DNA of 64,000 bases, taken from CAUZFZ01 sp963579025. GTDB lineage: Bacteria; Planctomycetota; Planctomycetia; Planctomycetales; Planctomycetaceae. The notes under the pieces were generated by a model. That model was not told where the DNA came from and did no database searches. It saw only the letters and a list, made by a program, of their open reading frames with translations. Shown piece after piece: positions 1 to 8,894 of the stretch. The stretch covers positions 1 through 64,000 of the forward strand of contig CAUZFZ010000023.1 in the NCBI GenBank assembly GCA_963579025.1, in the 5' to 3' direction. Made by a program: the position numbers and the translations under genes. How positions within the stretch are numbered: position 1 is the first letter of the stretch; each line of letters starts with the position of its first letter.

Positions 1-136
1 CGGACATGGGACAGGAAATGAAGTCCCCCCGCGACATCCAGCCGCCAACGCGGCAAACTCACACTCAACAACAACTTACGTCAGCATAACCACCGCCACG
101 TAAAGGGATCACGCCCGCAGTCTCGCGAGGAACCTC

Positions 137-886
137 ATGAAAGACCAGTCTCAACCTGCACCACGACGATTCATCGGCATCGATTGGGCCGACAAGGAGC
201 ATGAAGTTTTCGTCATTGATGAAAGCGGTCGCGGCCAGGCCGAGACCCTGGAGCAGTCGCCGGAAGCCATCGAACAGTGGCTCAGTCGCCAACTGGTCGA
301 CGGTCCCATCGCCATCATGCTCGAACAGTCACGCGGAGCGCTGGCCTATGCGTTGATGCTCAGGGAGAACGTCATCCTCTACCCGGTCAATCCCAAACAG
401 TTTTCACGCTATCGGGAAAGCTATTCCAACGCCGGCAGCAAGAGCGATCCATCCGATGCGAGGCTGCTGGCCAGAATGCTGTGCGAGCGAATCGACACGC
501 TCACGCCGTGGACACCCGCCAGCGACAACACGCGGTTATTGGCGAGACTCTGCGAGGTGCGGCGGCAGACAGTCGACGAACGCTCGCGCATCGTGCAACA
601 ACTGACCGACTGCCTGAAATGCAGTTTTCCGCAGGCGCTCACGTGGCCTGGCGTGAAATCGTTTTCGCCGTTGATGCTCGAAATGCTGCGTCGCTGGCCG
701 GACCCGCGTCAGTTGAAAAAAGCTGATCGACGCGTGCTGGTTAAAGTGTTCAACGAGCACGGGCTGAAGAACAGACCGCCCTACGACCCCGACCGCTACC
801 TCACCACGATCCAGGCAAAGAACCCGGCCATCCATCATCCCATTCCTGCCCACATGAAATCCTGTCATCCTGAAATCCAAAAGTAA
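137..886 (+). pseudogene. IS110-family transposase, 3'-truncated remnant
   Basis: The 249-residue product matches the N-terminal DEDD catalytic domain of IS110 transposases: GIDWAD (D16), E63 in MLEQSRG and KSDPSDARLLA (D104, D107) are the expected acidic residues. IS110 proteins are normally about 330-400 residues and carry a C-terminal Transposase_20 domain with the serine nucleophile. Here the similarity fades after about residue 213 (KVFNEHGLKNRP) and the rest reads like non-coding sequence up to TAA. No second-domain sequence is visible in the 887-1053 gap. The copy is therefore a decayed insertion sequence, probably unable to transpose. The ATG at 137 follows AGGAACCTC. IS110 elements carry a bridge RNA in their non-coding ends; the left flank (1-136) could hold such a relic, but I cannot identify one. 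Confidence 0.85.
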
Positions 887-1053
887 TCGCACAACAACAC
901 TTGAAAAAACCTCAGATGTCTTCGCGGCTTGATCGGCTTTGTTCGCAGAGGCAGCGCGGCAGATCCAGTGGGCAGAATTGCTGCTGCTGCTTGGTCACTG
1001 CACACGTCAGGCGATGCTCTAAGGGGACATGTCGCCGCTGACCATTTTCGACG

Positions 1054-2445
1054 CTACGCCAGGATCTTATCGATTACCGTTCCGTGAACGTCGGTCAGTC
1101 GGAAGTCGCGGCCTGCGTAGCGGTAGGTCAATCGCTCGTGATCGAAACCGAGCAGGTGAAGCATCGTCGCATGGAGGTCGTGGACAGAGACAAGGTCCTC
1201 CACGGCACGGAACCCGAAATCATCCGTGGCTCCATAGATGGTGCCGCCTTTGATCCCGCCCCCGGCGAGCCAGTTCGAAAAGCCCCAGTGATTGTGATCT
1301 CGCCCCTGCGCCGCACCCGCACCGTTCTGGCTCATTTCGACCGACGGCGTTCGACCGAACTCACCGGTGCACAAAATCAAGGTCTCGTCGAGCAGTCCGC
1401 GCTGCTTGAGATCGGTGATCAATGCGGCCAGTCCCTGGTCACATTCACGGGCCACGTTGCGGTGAGTTACTTTGATGTTGGAATGGCTGTCCCACGGTTG
1501 CAGATTGCCGTGCCAGGTCTGCACAAATCGCACGCCGCGTTCGATGAGCCGACGGGCCAATAGAAGTTGCCGATTCTGCGGACCGTCGCCGTACATGCGA
1601 ATAATATGCTCAGGCTCCTGCTGGACGTCGAACGCGTCCGTCGCCTCGAGCTGCATTCGATAGGCAAGTTCAAAGGAGCGGACTCGGGCTTCAAGTGCGG
1701 CTTCATGCGGCCGCGCTGACAGATGCCGCGCGTTCAACGTCTGGAGCAGATCGAATTGTGCCTTCTGTTCCGGCGGTGTCAGTCGATCGTTGTGGACGTA
1801 CTCAATCAACTTCTTTGGATCAGTCTTCGAAGTGTCGACGTGCGTGCCCTGATAGACGCCGGGAAGAAAAGCCGATCGCCAGTTACCGGCGCCACCCACC
1901 GGCAGACCACCGGGGCACAGTGCGACAAACCCGGGCAGATTTTGATTCTCCGAGCCCATTCCGTAAGTCAACCAGGAACCGAAGCTTGGTCGCACGAGAC
2001 GCTGGTCACCGGAATTCATCAACATCAGTGACATCTCGTGATTCGGCAATTCGGCGTACATCGACCGGATAACGGCCATGTCGTCCACACACTTTGATAA
2101 GTGCGGAAAGATGTCGCTGACAGGAATCCCGCTGTCCCCATGCTGCTTGAACGGAAAGGGCGAAGGAAGTGCGACACCGGTCCTGCGCTCTGTCTGCAGG
2201 TTTGAAAAGGGCAGCATCTGCCCGGCACGCTTCGTCAGCTCTGGTTTTGGATCCAGCGTATCGACCTGGGACATGCCTCCATTCAGGAAGACATGAATCA
2301 CATGCTTTGCCCTGCCGGCGAAGTGGGCTCCGAAATCGGCGGTGCAGCCATCTCGACTGAGAAGATCAGCCAATGCAAGCGAGCCAAATCCCATTCCGCT
2401 CCGTTGCAGAAATGAGCGACGCGAGCAGTTCGGTTGATTTTCCAT
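1054..2445 (-). CDS. DUF1501 domain protein with Tat-type leader
   Basis: A 463-residue member of the DUF1501 family, distantly related to the alkaline phosphatase/sulfatase fold and greatly expanded in Planctomycetota; its substrate is unknown. The N-terminus has a twin-arginine-like leader (CSRRSFLQRSGMGFGSLALA), implying export of a folded protein. Characteristic segments are HVIHVFLNGGMSQVDTLDPK, LILCTGEFGRTP, DHNHWGFSNWLAGGGIKGG and DDFGFRAVEDLVSVHDLHAT, with the Asp/His residues that bind metal in the superfamily. It lies 71 bp downstream of the DUF1549/DUF1553 gene on the same strand, the standard planctomycete pairing, so both are likely co-transcribed and act on the same extracytoplasmic substrate (inference). 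A paralogue occurs at 19773-21176. Confidence 0.93.
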   Translation of the reverse strand: MENQPNCSRRSFLQRSGMGFGSLALADLLSRDGCTADFGAHFAGRAKHVIHVFLNGGMSQVDTLDPKPELTKRAGQMLPFSNLQTERRTGVALPSPFPFKQHGDSGIPVSDIFPHLSKCVDDMAVIRSMYAELPNHEMSLMLMNSGDQRLVRPSFGSWLTYGMGSENQNLPGFVALCPGGLPVGGAGNWRSAFLPGVYQGTHVDTSKTDPKKLIEYVHNDRLTPPEQKAQFDLLQTLNARHLSARPHEAALEARVRSFELAYRMQLEATDAFDVQQEPEHIIRMYGDGPQNRQLLLARRLIERGVRFVQTWHGNLQPWDSHSNIKVTHRNVARECDQGLAALITDLKQRGLLDETLILCTGEFGRTPSVEMSQNGAGAAQGRDHNHWGFSNWLAGGGIKGGTIYGATDDFGFRAVEDLVSVHDLHATMLHLLGFDHERLTYRYAGRDFRLTDVHGTVIDKILA

Positions 2446-2516
2446 GGTACGGTTCCCGATTCACCATCGCCGACGTGGCGCCGACGTTTACATCGCGACG
2501 GCTTGCAGTAAATCAA

Positions 2517-5369
2517 CTAGTCCACGAAGACAAACTCGTTCGCAGCAAGCAGGACGTGCGCGAGGCGCTGCCACGGGATTGTTTTCGAATTCTCAATCTG
2601 TGAGTCCAGGTAACGAACCGCCAGCTTCAACTCATCCGGGTGAGGCGCACGAGAATACGCTCGCTCGTACAGCACACGCACGCGATCTTCATCAGTCTTT
2701 GCCGACACGACCGACTCCAGCGAGGCGAATGCTGCGGCCCGGTCCTGAATGAAGGCGGAATTCAATGCGAACAGAGTCTGCTGCGGCACGTTCGTCTCAG
2801 GACGTACGGCCGTGCAGGAATTAGGATTTGCCATATCAAACGTACTGGCAAAGCTGGACACGATGTCCCGGTTCACAAAACCGTAGACGCTGCGACGTGG
2901 CACAATTGGCTGGGACAGGAGATCGAACGGCCGGCCTCCCATGGTTGTGTCGAGCTGTCCAGCTACTGCCAGCATTGCATCCCGCATCGCTTCCGCTTCG
3001 AGCCGGCGCCGCGGCATTCTCCACAGCAATTCGTTCTCGGGATCTTTCACACGCGATTCGGAGTTCTCGACGGCCGCCTGCTGATAGACCGACGTCAGCA
3101 TGATGCGACGATGCAATTGCTTGATTGACCAGCCGTCACCGAGAAGCTTCGTCGCCAGGTAATCGAGCAGTTTCGGGTGTGTGGGTGGCCGGCCGCGAGT
3201 TCCAAAGTCATCTGGCGTGCGAACCAGTCCGCGACCGAAATGATGTTGCCAGACCCAGTTGACGATGACACGCGTGGTCAATGGATTGGCTGGGTCCAGG
3301 ATCGCCTGTGCCAGTCCGAACCGCCGTTTGCCGTTCGAAAACGGCTTGAGATCCGACCCGGACAATGCTGTCAGAAAACGGGCCGCGACTGGCTTACCTC
3401 GGTCAATCGGATTTCCTCTGACAAAGACGTATGAGTCCTCTGGCCGTTTGTCTTCGCGAATGGCCATGGCCCGCGGTGGCGAACCAGGGGACGTCAGATG
3501 CAGGTTGTGAATGGACCCTTTGAGCCCGGTCACGTTGTCGCGAATCGGTCGATTCAACAACGTGACTGCAATGTCATCCGGCATGGCTGTGGGTGTGCCC
3601 GGAGCGTACAGGTGTCGTCGCAGTTGCCGATTGATGGGGCTGTTGACATCACGATGGCGTGGGTCCTCGTCGGGGACGACCTTCGAATCGGTTCGCGATT
3701 CAAGCGACGTCGCCAGCAGCGCACGCAGCCATTCCTGATGCACTGCAGCAAGAACAACTCCGTAAGCATCAGCGACCTCTGACAGCGACGACGGCTTACT
3801 CTTCGTAATCGCATTCAGAATGCGAGGGTTCCAACGAGGCGCTTTCGTCTTGAGCAACTGCATCGCCGGGAGCTTTGTCAGGTCACCGTTTTCCTTAATG
3901 AGCGACTGCACTAATTCACGACACCGATCGGGAAACTCATCAGTGGCGAGCTGAGACAGCCGCAGCCACAGGCCGAAGACCGCATCATCCTGGGATAAAC
4001 TGGCGAGGTACTTCCGCCAGCGTTCCAGCACCAGCGGGCGCAGATCATCCGTGCGGTACGAGAGAAACACCGACGAGAGATCCTGTTCGGGAACTCCACT
4101 GGCCAGCTCGCTCAGGTAGGCGCCGATCTGCATTCGCAGGCGACCGCGCATGACGACGCTTTGCTCGCGAGCCATGTCGTCGAGCAATTCCTGTCGACGC
4201 GACAGTTCCTGCTGGTATTTGCGGTGCGATTCGCTGTCGGACGGCTGGCCGAGTACGGGTAACAATGAGGGGGAACGACTACTGGCCAGAGTGGCATACA
4301 ACGCGTAGTAATCGTCGGTGGGAATGGCGTCGTACTTATGGTCATGACACCGCGCACAGGCAACGGTCAGACCCAGCAGTCCGCGTGTTACCACATCGAT
4401 CTGGTCATCGATGGTGTCGTGCGGGTTGCGGTACTGCATGCCGACCGTCAGGAAACCAAGCGCGGCCAGAGACGGATCGTTGTCTTCCTTTTCCAACTGA
4501 TCGGCAGCCAGTTGCTCGGTGACGAACTGGTCGTACGGCAGATCGGCATTGAACGCTCGGATCACGTAGTCACGATAAGTGAAGGAGAATGGAAACTTCG
4601 TGAATCCGATGGCACTGCCGCCATGCGTGTCTGCGTAGCGGGCAATATCGAGCCAGTGCCGCGCCCAGCGTTCACCGTATCGAGGCGAATCGAGCAACCG
4701 ATCCAGGACTTTCTCAAACGCACGCGGAGAATCATCATTGATGAACGCCACAACGTGTTCCCACGCTGGCGGGAGTCCGATCAGGTCAAATGTTGCACGG
4801 CGAATGAGCTGCTGACGACTGACGGGCGGTGACAGAGTCAACCCATGCTCTCGCAGTGACGCGACGACGAAGCGATCGATGTCCGTGGTCGTGGAATCGC
4901 CACTCTCCGGGATTTCTGGCTTTCGAATCGGTTCGAATGCCCAATGTCCTTCGTACTCGGCCCCGTCCAGTATCCATTGACGGACGAGCGCAATCTGCTT
5001 CGAAGTCAGTGACTTACCAGCATCAGGTGGCGGCATGCGCTCGTCAGGATCGTCGGACGTGATACGACGAAACAGCTCACTGGTCTCGGGTTGTCCGGGG
5101 ACAATTCCCGCGTGACCGTCACGCACGGCAACGGCGTCCTTGCGCAGGTCGAGACGAAATTCGCCCTGGCGTTTTCGTTCGTCCGGTCCATGACACTGCA
5201 GGCAATGCTCCGCCAGAATCGGGCGAATCTGAGAGTTGAAGCGAATGTCATCAGCTCGGCAGTCAGCCGACAGGATTGCACCAATCACGATAAAACTGCT
5301 CCGGGCGGTCGGACAAATCCGACGCGCCAGAGCAGACAAGATCGCTCGATCAGGCAGTAGGTTGATCAT
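2517..5369 (-). CDS. DUF1549/DUF1553 domain protein with PSCyt1 cytochrome c domain
   Basis: A secreted planctomycete cytochrome-type protein of 950 residues from the chosen ATG at 5369. The frame stays open to 5558, but the ATG at 5369 places a hydrophobic signal-like stretch (ARSSFIVIGAILSADCRADD) at the N-terminus. Domain order: PSCyt1 with heme motif CLQCH in LAEHCLQCHGPDERKRQGE, closing on ERMPPPDAGKSLT; DUF1549 with DRFVVASL, YGERWARHWLDIARYADT and a second CXXCH (CARCHDHKYD); then DUF1553 with NPLTTRVIVNWVWQHHFG, THPKLLDYLA and RRRLEAEAMRDAMLAV near the C-terminus. Function is unknown; membership in an extracytoplasmic redox or polysaccharide-degradation apparatus is family-level inference. 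First gene of a two-gene operon with the DUF1501 gene. Confidence 0.92.
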   Translation of the reverse strand: MINLLPDRAILSALARRICPTARSSFIVIGAILSADCRADDIRFNSQIRPILAEHCLQCHGPDERKRQGEFRLDLRKDAVAVRDGHAGIVPGQPETSELFRRITSDDPDERMPPPDAGKSLTSKQIALVRQWILDGAEYEGHWAFEPIRKPEIPESGDSTTTDIDRFVVASLREHGLTLSPPVSRQQLIRRATFDLIGLPPAWEHVVAFINDDSPRAFEKVLDRLLDSPRYGERWARHWLDIARYADTHGGSAIGFTKFPFSFTYRDYVIRAFNADLPYDQFVTEQLAADQLEKEDNDPSLAALGFLTVGMQYRNPHDTIDDQIDVVTRGLLGLTVACARCHDHKYDAIPTDDYYALYATLASSRSPSLLPVLGQPSDSESHRKYQQELSRRQELLDDMAREQSVVMRGRLRMQIGAYLSELASGVPEQDLSSVFLSYRTDDLRPLVLERWRKYLASLSQDDAVFGLWLRLSQLATDEFPDRCRELVQSLIKENGDLTKLPAMQLLKTKAPRWNPRILNAITKSKPSSLSEVADAYGVVLAAVHQEWLRALLATSLESRTDSKVVPDEDPRHRDVNSPINRQLRRHLYAPGTPTAMPDDIAVTLLNRPIRDNVTGLKGSIHNLHLTSPGSPPRAMAIREDKRPEDSYVFVRGNPIDRGKPVAARFLTALSGSDLKPFSNGKRRFGLAQAILDPANPLTTRVIVNWVWQHHFGRGLVRTPDDFGTRGRPPTHPKLLDYLATKLLGDGWSIKQLHRRIMLTSVYQQAAVENSESRVKDPENELLWRMPRRRLEAEAMRDAMLAVAGQLDTTMGGRPFDLLSQPIVPRRSVYGFVNRDIVSSFASTFDMANPNSCTAVRPETNVPQQTLFALNSAFIQDRAAAFASLESVVSAKTDEDRVRVLYERAYSRAPHPDELKLAVRYLDSQIENSKTIPWQRLAHVLLAANEFVFVD

Positions 5370-5576
5370 GCTCAGTCCAGCCCGTTTTTCGACAGGTTGA
5401 TGGGTGACGCTCAGCAACGGCGGCCGCGAGCCGTGCCACGATCGCCAACGGCCCAGTATATCCGGGCCAGCCGAGTCGCTCCCAGAGTTCGGCAAATGAT
5501 CAGCACGCTCGGTCTTGTCGTCTCTGGATGAACGGGGCACTGTCGACGTATCCGACAAGAGTCGTAGGTCTGTGGC

Positions 5577-5643
5577 GGGAACACTAATCTGCGTTCATCT
5601 CCACTGATCAGATTAGTGACGATCAGCGAAGATTAGTGTTCCC
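5577..5643. repeat. Intergenic inverted repeat with ATTAGTG motifs
   Basis: A perfect 14-bp inverted repeat, GGGAACACTAATCT at 5577-5590 and AGATTAGTGTTCCC at 5630-5643, flanks a 39-bp spacer. The spacer contains a further copy of the internal word (CAGATTAGTG at about 5610-5619) and two GATCAG words. It occupies the 316-bp gap between the divergently transcribed DUF1549 gene and the aquaporin gene, so it lies where both promoters should be. The internal repetition argues for a dispersed intergenic repeat rather than a simple operator or terminator. No clear -35/-10 pair could be assigned in the rest of the gap. Confidence 0.7.
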
Positions 5644-5685
5644 GTCCATCAGAATTCGCTGGCCTTCAGGCACAGGATGCGCCTT

Positions 5686-6438
5686 ATGAATGTCTACCTT
5701 GCTGAGTTTGTCGGAACGACGCTGCTGGTCCTGCTGGGCAACGGGGTGGTGGCGAATGTTGTTCTGCGGGACACGAAAGGCCACGAGGCCGGCTGGATCG
5801 TGATTACAGCCGGCTGGGGATTCGCCGTGTATACGGCGGTCCTGTGTGTCGGCGAGGTCAGCGGAGCACACATCAATCCCGCCGTCTCGATCGGTCTGGC
5901 AGCGGCCGGTGTCTTTGAATGGAGTCTGGTGCCAGGTTACATCGCCGCGCAAATGGTCGGAGGAATCGTTGGCGCGAGCCTTGTGTTCGTCTTCTATCAG
6001 CCACATTACGCCCGCACGGATGACGCCGACGCGAAGCTCGCAACTTTCTGCACGGCACCAGCGATCCGTCAAATGCCGCACAATTTTCTGTGCGAGCTGA
6101 TCGCCACATTCGTTCTGCTTTATGCCGTCCTGCTGATGAGTGACCCGGTCGTCAGTCTGACATCCACACAGGAAGTGTCTGTTGGGCTGGGTTCGATTGG
6201 TGCGCTGCGTGTTGGATTGATCGTGTTTGCGATCGGCATGTCTCTGGGAGGCACGACGGGCTACGCGATCAATCCCGCACGGGATTTGGGACCGCGAATC
6301 GCACACGCGCTGCTTCCGATTCCCGGAAAGCGCGACAGCGACTGGACTTATGCAGCCATTCCCGTCGCCGGTCCGATTGCCGGCGCGTTACTGGCCGCAC
6401 TGCTGTACCTCTCACAGAACAACGCTGTCTCCTCCTGA
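5686..6438 (+). CDS. MIP family channel (glycerol-facilitator type aquaporin)
   Basis: Inner-membrane channel of the major intrinsic protein family, 250 residues, usual length. It has two NPA half-helix motifs: HINPAVS (N64-A66) and AINPARD (N196-D200). The Asp after the second NPAR is the mark of aquaglyceroporins (GlpF-like), and W44 in AGWGFAV together with R199 fits the GlpF selectivity filter. Six hydrophobic helices can be followed. The ATG at 5686 is chosen over 5677 because it has CAGG at a usable distance and starts directly with the amphipathic MNVYLAEF typical of the family. Nothing beside it belongs to glycerol metabolism, so the solute (glycerol, water or other small neutral molecules) is uncertain. 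Confidence 0.92.
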   Translation: MNVYLAEFVGTTLLVLLGNGVVANVVLRDTKGHEAGWIVITAGWGFAVYTAVLCVGEVSGAHINPAVSIGLAAAGVFEWSLVPGYIAAQMVGGIVGASLVFVFYQPHYARTDDADAKLATFCTAPAIRQMPHNFLCELIATFVLLYAVLLMSDPVVSLTSTQEVSVGLGSIGALRVGLIVFAIGMSLGGTTGYAINPARDLGPRIAHALLPIPGKRDSDWTYAAIPVAGPIAGALLAALLYLSQNNAVSS

Positions 6439-6521
6439 TGAGGGCCGGACCAGTTGAGCTTCATTTGCTCTCGACTGATCCACCGTCATCCGCAAAATCA
6501 GCGTCATCCGCGGCCCCTTCT

Positions 6522-7553
6522 TCAGACGGCGGGCTTCTGCTTCGGTCGTTTCCAGATCATGCCGTCGTATGCATAGTGCAGGAACGAGACGACCAGATTC
6601 ACGCAGGCCCACGCCATGTAGAAGCGACCTTTCAGCAGCACGGCGCTCAGGACGCAGAATGTCATGAAGGTGATCAGTGTCACGGCCCAGCGAGGCATGA
6701 ACCACACGAATGGCTTCTTCGAATGCAGCGGTTTGTTCTTCTGAAGCGACCAGCTCACGATGGCCAGGTACTCGACCGAGTGAAACACGGACGCCGCCAT
6801 GGCGCAGCCAAACCGCAGGGCAAACTGGTCCTGTCGTGTGGCGTAAAGCATCGTTCCATACAGAGTCCACACGCTGAGCAGATACACGATTCGAGCGATC
6901 GCTGCCGGGCGGAAATCGAGCACTTCACGCACCAGCAAAACCAGAGGCAATGCGATCACAGCCCAATCCAGCACGGAGAGCCAGTTCATGGTCGTGATCA
7001 GCCAGCCCAGATACTCGGTGCCGTTATCGAGCGTGGGTACCGTGGTTCCCGTGAGTCGAAAAATGGCGAACACTGCCAGCGTGCGAAGGACCAGCTTGTC
7101 CAGCAGACCGGTTGACGTACTCTCGGGGCGAGCCATCCGGTCGTAGATACGTGCGATGCCGCCGTGTTGAGCGGCGAAATGCCACGCATTCCACAGCCAG
7201 TCAAAAGCCATCAGCAATGCGAGTGTGCCGAAGCTGGCCTGGGTTAACGACACCGCAGCCATTGCAGTGATCGCGATGCTGATGAACGCATAACGGCGGG
7301 ACTCGAAACGTTGTCTGTCGCAGAAGACCAGAGCCAGAGTGATCCAGCGATGCGGCATGATGACGAAGTACGCAACGAGAAACCCAAACGCCTGCGCTGC
7401 GGGCTGGTCGGCGATGAGCATCGAGAGACCGACAATCAGGGGCCATCCCACATTTGCAATCACCAGCAAATCGAGCGGTCCGTTGAACATCCAGCGAGGT
7501 GCGGCCTTGGTGGCTGCCGAAGCAGACCGGGACGGTGCGGCGATGGTCGACAT
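6522..7553 (-). CDS. Polytopic membrane protein with histidine clusters, function unknown
   Basis: A 343-residue protein with about eight or nine predicted membrane segments. I do not recognise the family. Its distinctive feature is His and acidic/aromatic residues beside or inside hydrophobic segments: MPHRWITLALVFCD, WNAWHFAAQHGG, VFHSVEYLAIVSW and FLHYAYDGMIW. Such intramembrane histidine clusters occur in di-metal membrane oxygenases and desaturases and in Brp/Blh-type carotenoid enzymes, but the spacing here matches none that I can name. The gene is convergent with the aquaporin gene (83 bp between stops) and divergent from the MoxR gene, so it is probably monocistronic. ATG at 7553 is the first in frame and gives a short cytoplasmic Ser/Ala-rich tail. 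Confidence 0.8.
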   Translation of the reverse strand: MSTIAAPSRSASAATKAAPRWMFNGPLDLLVIANVGWPLIVGLSMLIADQPAAQAFGFLVAYFVIMPHRWITLALVFCDRQRFESRRYAFISIAITAMAAVSLTQASFGTLALLMAFDWLWNAWHFAAQHGGIARIYDRMARPESTSTGLLDKLVLRTLAVFAIFRLTGTTVPTLDNGTEYLGWLITTMNWLSVLDWAVIALPLVLLVREVLDFRPAAIARIVYLLSVWTLYGTMLYATRQDQFALRFGCAMAASVFHSVEYLAIVSWSLQKNKPLHSKKPFVWFMPRWAVTLITFMTFCVLSAVLLKGRFYMAWACVNLVVSFLHYAYDGMIWKRPKQKPAV

Positions 7554-7835
7554 GGTTTCGCTTCCGATGAGGTCAGCAATCAGGTTCGACGTCGGGCAGC
7601 AGAGACGGCACGATCGTCAAATCCCGAATGGGCTGAGGTCATGGACCGGGTCCAGAAACTCTCAATGCAAACCTAGCTCGCAGTTGGGCCAACGGCGGCG
7701 AAAATCCGGTCAATCTGTGCAACACGCATTGCAGGGAAAACGACACGACCTGCGGCCATTGCGGATTAGCGCCGGGCGGCCATGATTTTCGGGCAGTTTC
7801 TCGCCGAAGCGGTGCTGCGCGATTAGATTCCGGCC

Positions 7836-8834
7836 ATGAGCGAGCACTCTCAGGTTACACCGAAGACCGATTCTCAAACGACTTCGCAATCGCTGACTCC
7901 AGCAGCGGCAGCCACAATGCTGCAAGAGCTGGCGAATAGCCTTTCGGCTGTGATTCGCGGTAAGCAGGAAGCCGTCGATGTGCTGATCACCGCAGTTCTG
8001 GCGGGTGGCTCGGTCCTGATGGACGACGTACCCGGTGTCGGAAAGACCACGTTGGCCAAAGCGCTGGCCCGGTCGGTCGATGTCGCCTTCAATCGGATTC
8101 AGTTCACGCCCGACCTGCTGCCGTCAGATATCCTGGGGGCATCGATCTACAATCCGGTCGACGGGACGTTCACGTTTCGTAAGGGGCCGATCTTCTGCAA
8201 TGTCCTGCTCGCCGACGAAATCAACCGGGCTTCGCCACGGACTCAATCCGCGCTTCTAGAAGCCATGAGTGAATCGCAGGCGACGATTGAAGGAGTCTGC
8301 CATCCGTTGCCATCGCCGTTTCTGGTCGTGGCGACACAGAATCCGATCGACTTCCACGGAACCTATCCGTTGCCGGAAGCGCAGCTCGATCGGTTTCTGG
8401 TGTATCTGAATCTGGGATACCCGGATGCCGTCACCGAAACCGACATCCTGTTCGATCAGGCCATTGCCCATCCCATCGAATCCGTGCGGCCTGTCCTCAG
8501 CCAGGACGACATCATTTCGCTGCAGCAGGCGGTCCGTCGGGTTCACGTGGACCGCTCCGTAGGCGATTACATCGTCGCGTTGATTAACCAGACACGAAAC
8601 GACAACCGACTGAAGCTGGGAGTCAGTCCGCGGGGTTCGCTAATGCTGTTCCGAGCCGCCCAGGCTGCGGCGTTTCTGGCCAGGCGTGACTACGTGACGC
8701 CGGACGACATTCAGCAGATGGCCAGATACGTCTTGCCCCACCGAATCGTGCTGACATCAAAAAGCCGATACGGCAGCGTCAGCCGGCAGGATGTGATCGC
8801 CGAGATTCTGGCCGACGTCAAAGTGCCGACTTAG
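7836..8834 (+). CDS. MoxR-family AAA+ ATPase
   Basis: Cytoplasmic chaperone-like ATPase, 332 residues, typical length. Walker A is DDVPGVGKTTLAKA (K70), Walker B VLLADEINRA (D127, E128); the MoxR hallmarks SALLEAMSE, VVATQNP and PLPEAQLDRF follow, and the C-terminal lid domain ends with the YVTPDDIQQMARYVLPHRI segment. MoxR proteins usually head operons with DUF58 and VWA-domain genes and help insert cofactors or assemble complexes. Here no such partner is present: the next gene is convergent and unrelated, so this is an orphan copy whose clients cannot be inferred. It is divergent from the His-rich membrane protein gene, with 282 bp between starts in which I see no clear regulatory site. Confidence 0.95.
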   Translation: MSEHSQVTPKTDSQTTSQSLTPAAAATMLQELANSLSAVIRGKQEAVDVLITAVLAGGSVLMDDVPGVGKTTLAKALARSVDVAFNRIQFTPDLLPSDILGASIYNPVDGTFTFRKGPIFCNVLLADEINRASPRTQSALLEAMSESQATIEGVCHPLPSPFLVVATQNPIDFHGTYPLPEAQLDRFLVYLNLGYPDAVTETDILFDQAIAHPIESVRPVLSQDDIISLQQAVRRVHVDRSVGDYIVALINQTRNDNRLKLGVSPRGSLMLFRAAQAAAFLARRDYVTPDDIQQMARYVLPHRIVLTSKSRYGSVSRQDVIAEILADVKVPT

Positions 8835-8894
8835 AATCGCTGCAGCCTTGCCTTCCATGGCGTCGGGACAATCCGAATTTCGACGGTCGTGTCC

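Noticed and set aside
887..1053. C-terminal half of the IS110 transposase in another frame
   Set aside because: None of the frames shows the Transposase_20 pattern or its serine motif.
5370..5558. 63-codon extension of the DUF1549 protein
   Set aside because: Charged, non-hydrophobic sequence ahead of a signal-like segment; ATG 5369 gives a sensible exported N-terminus.
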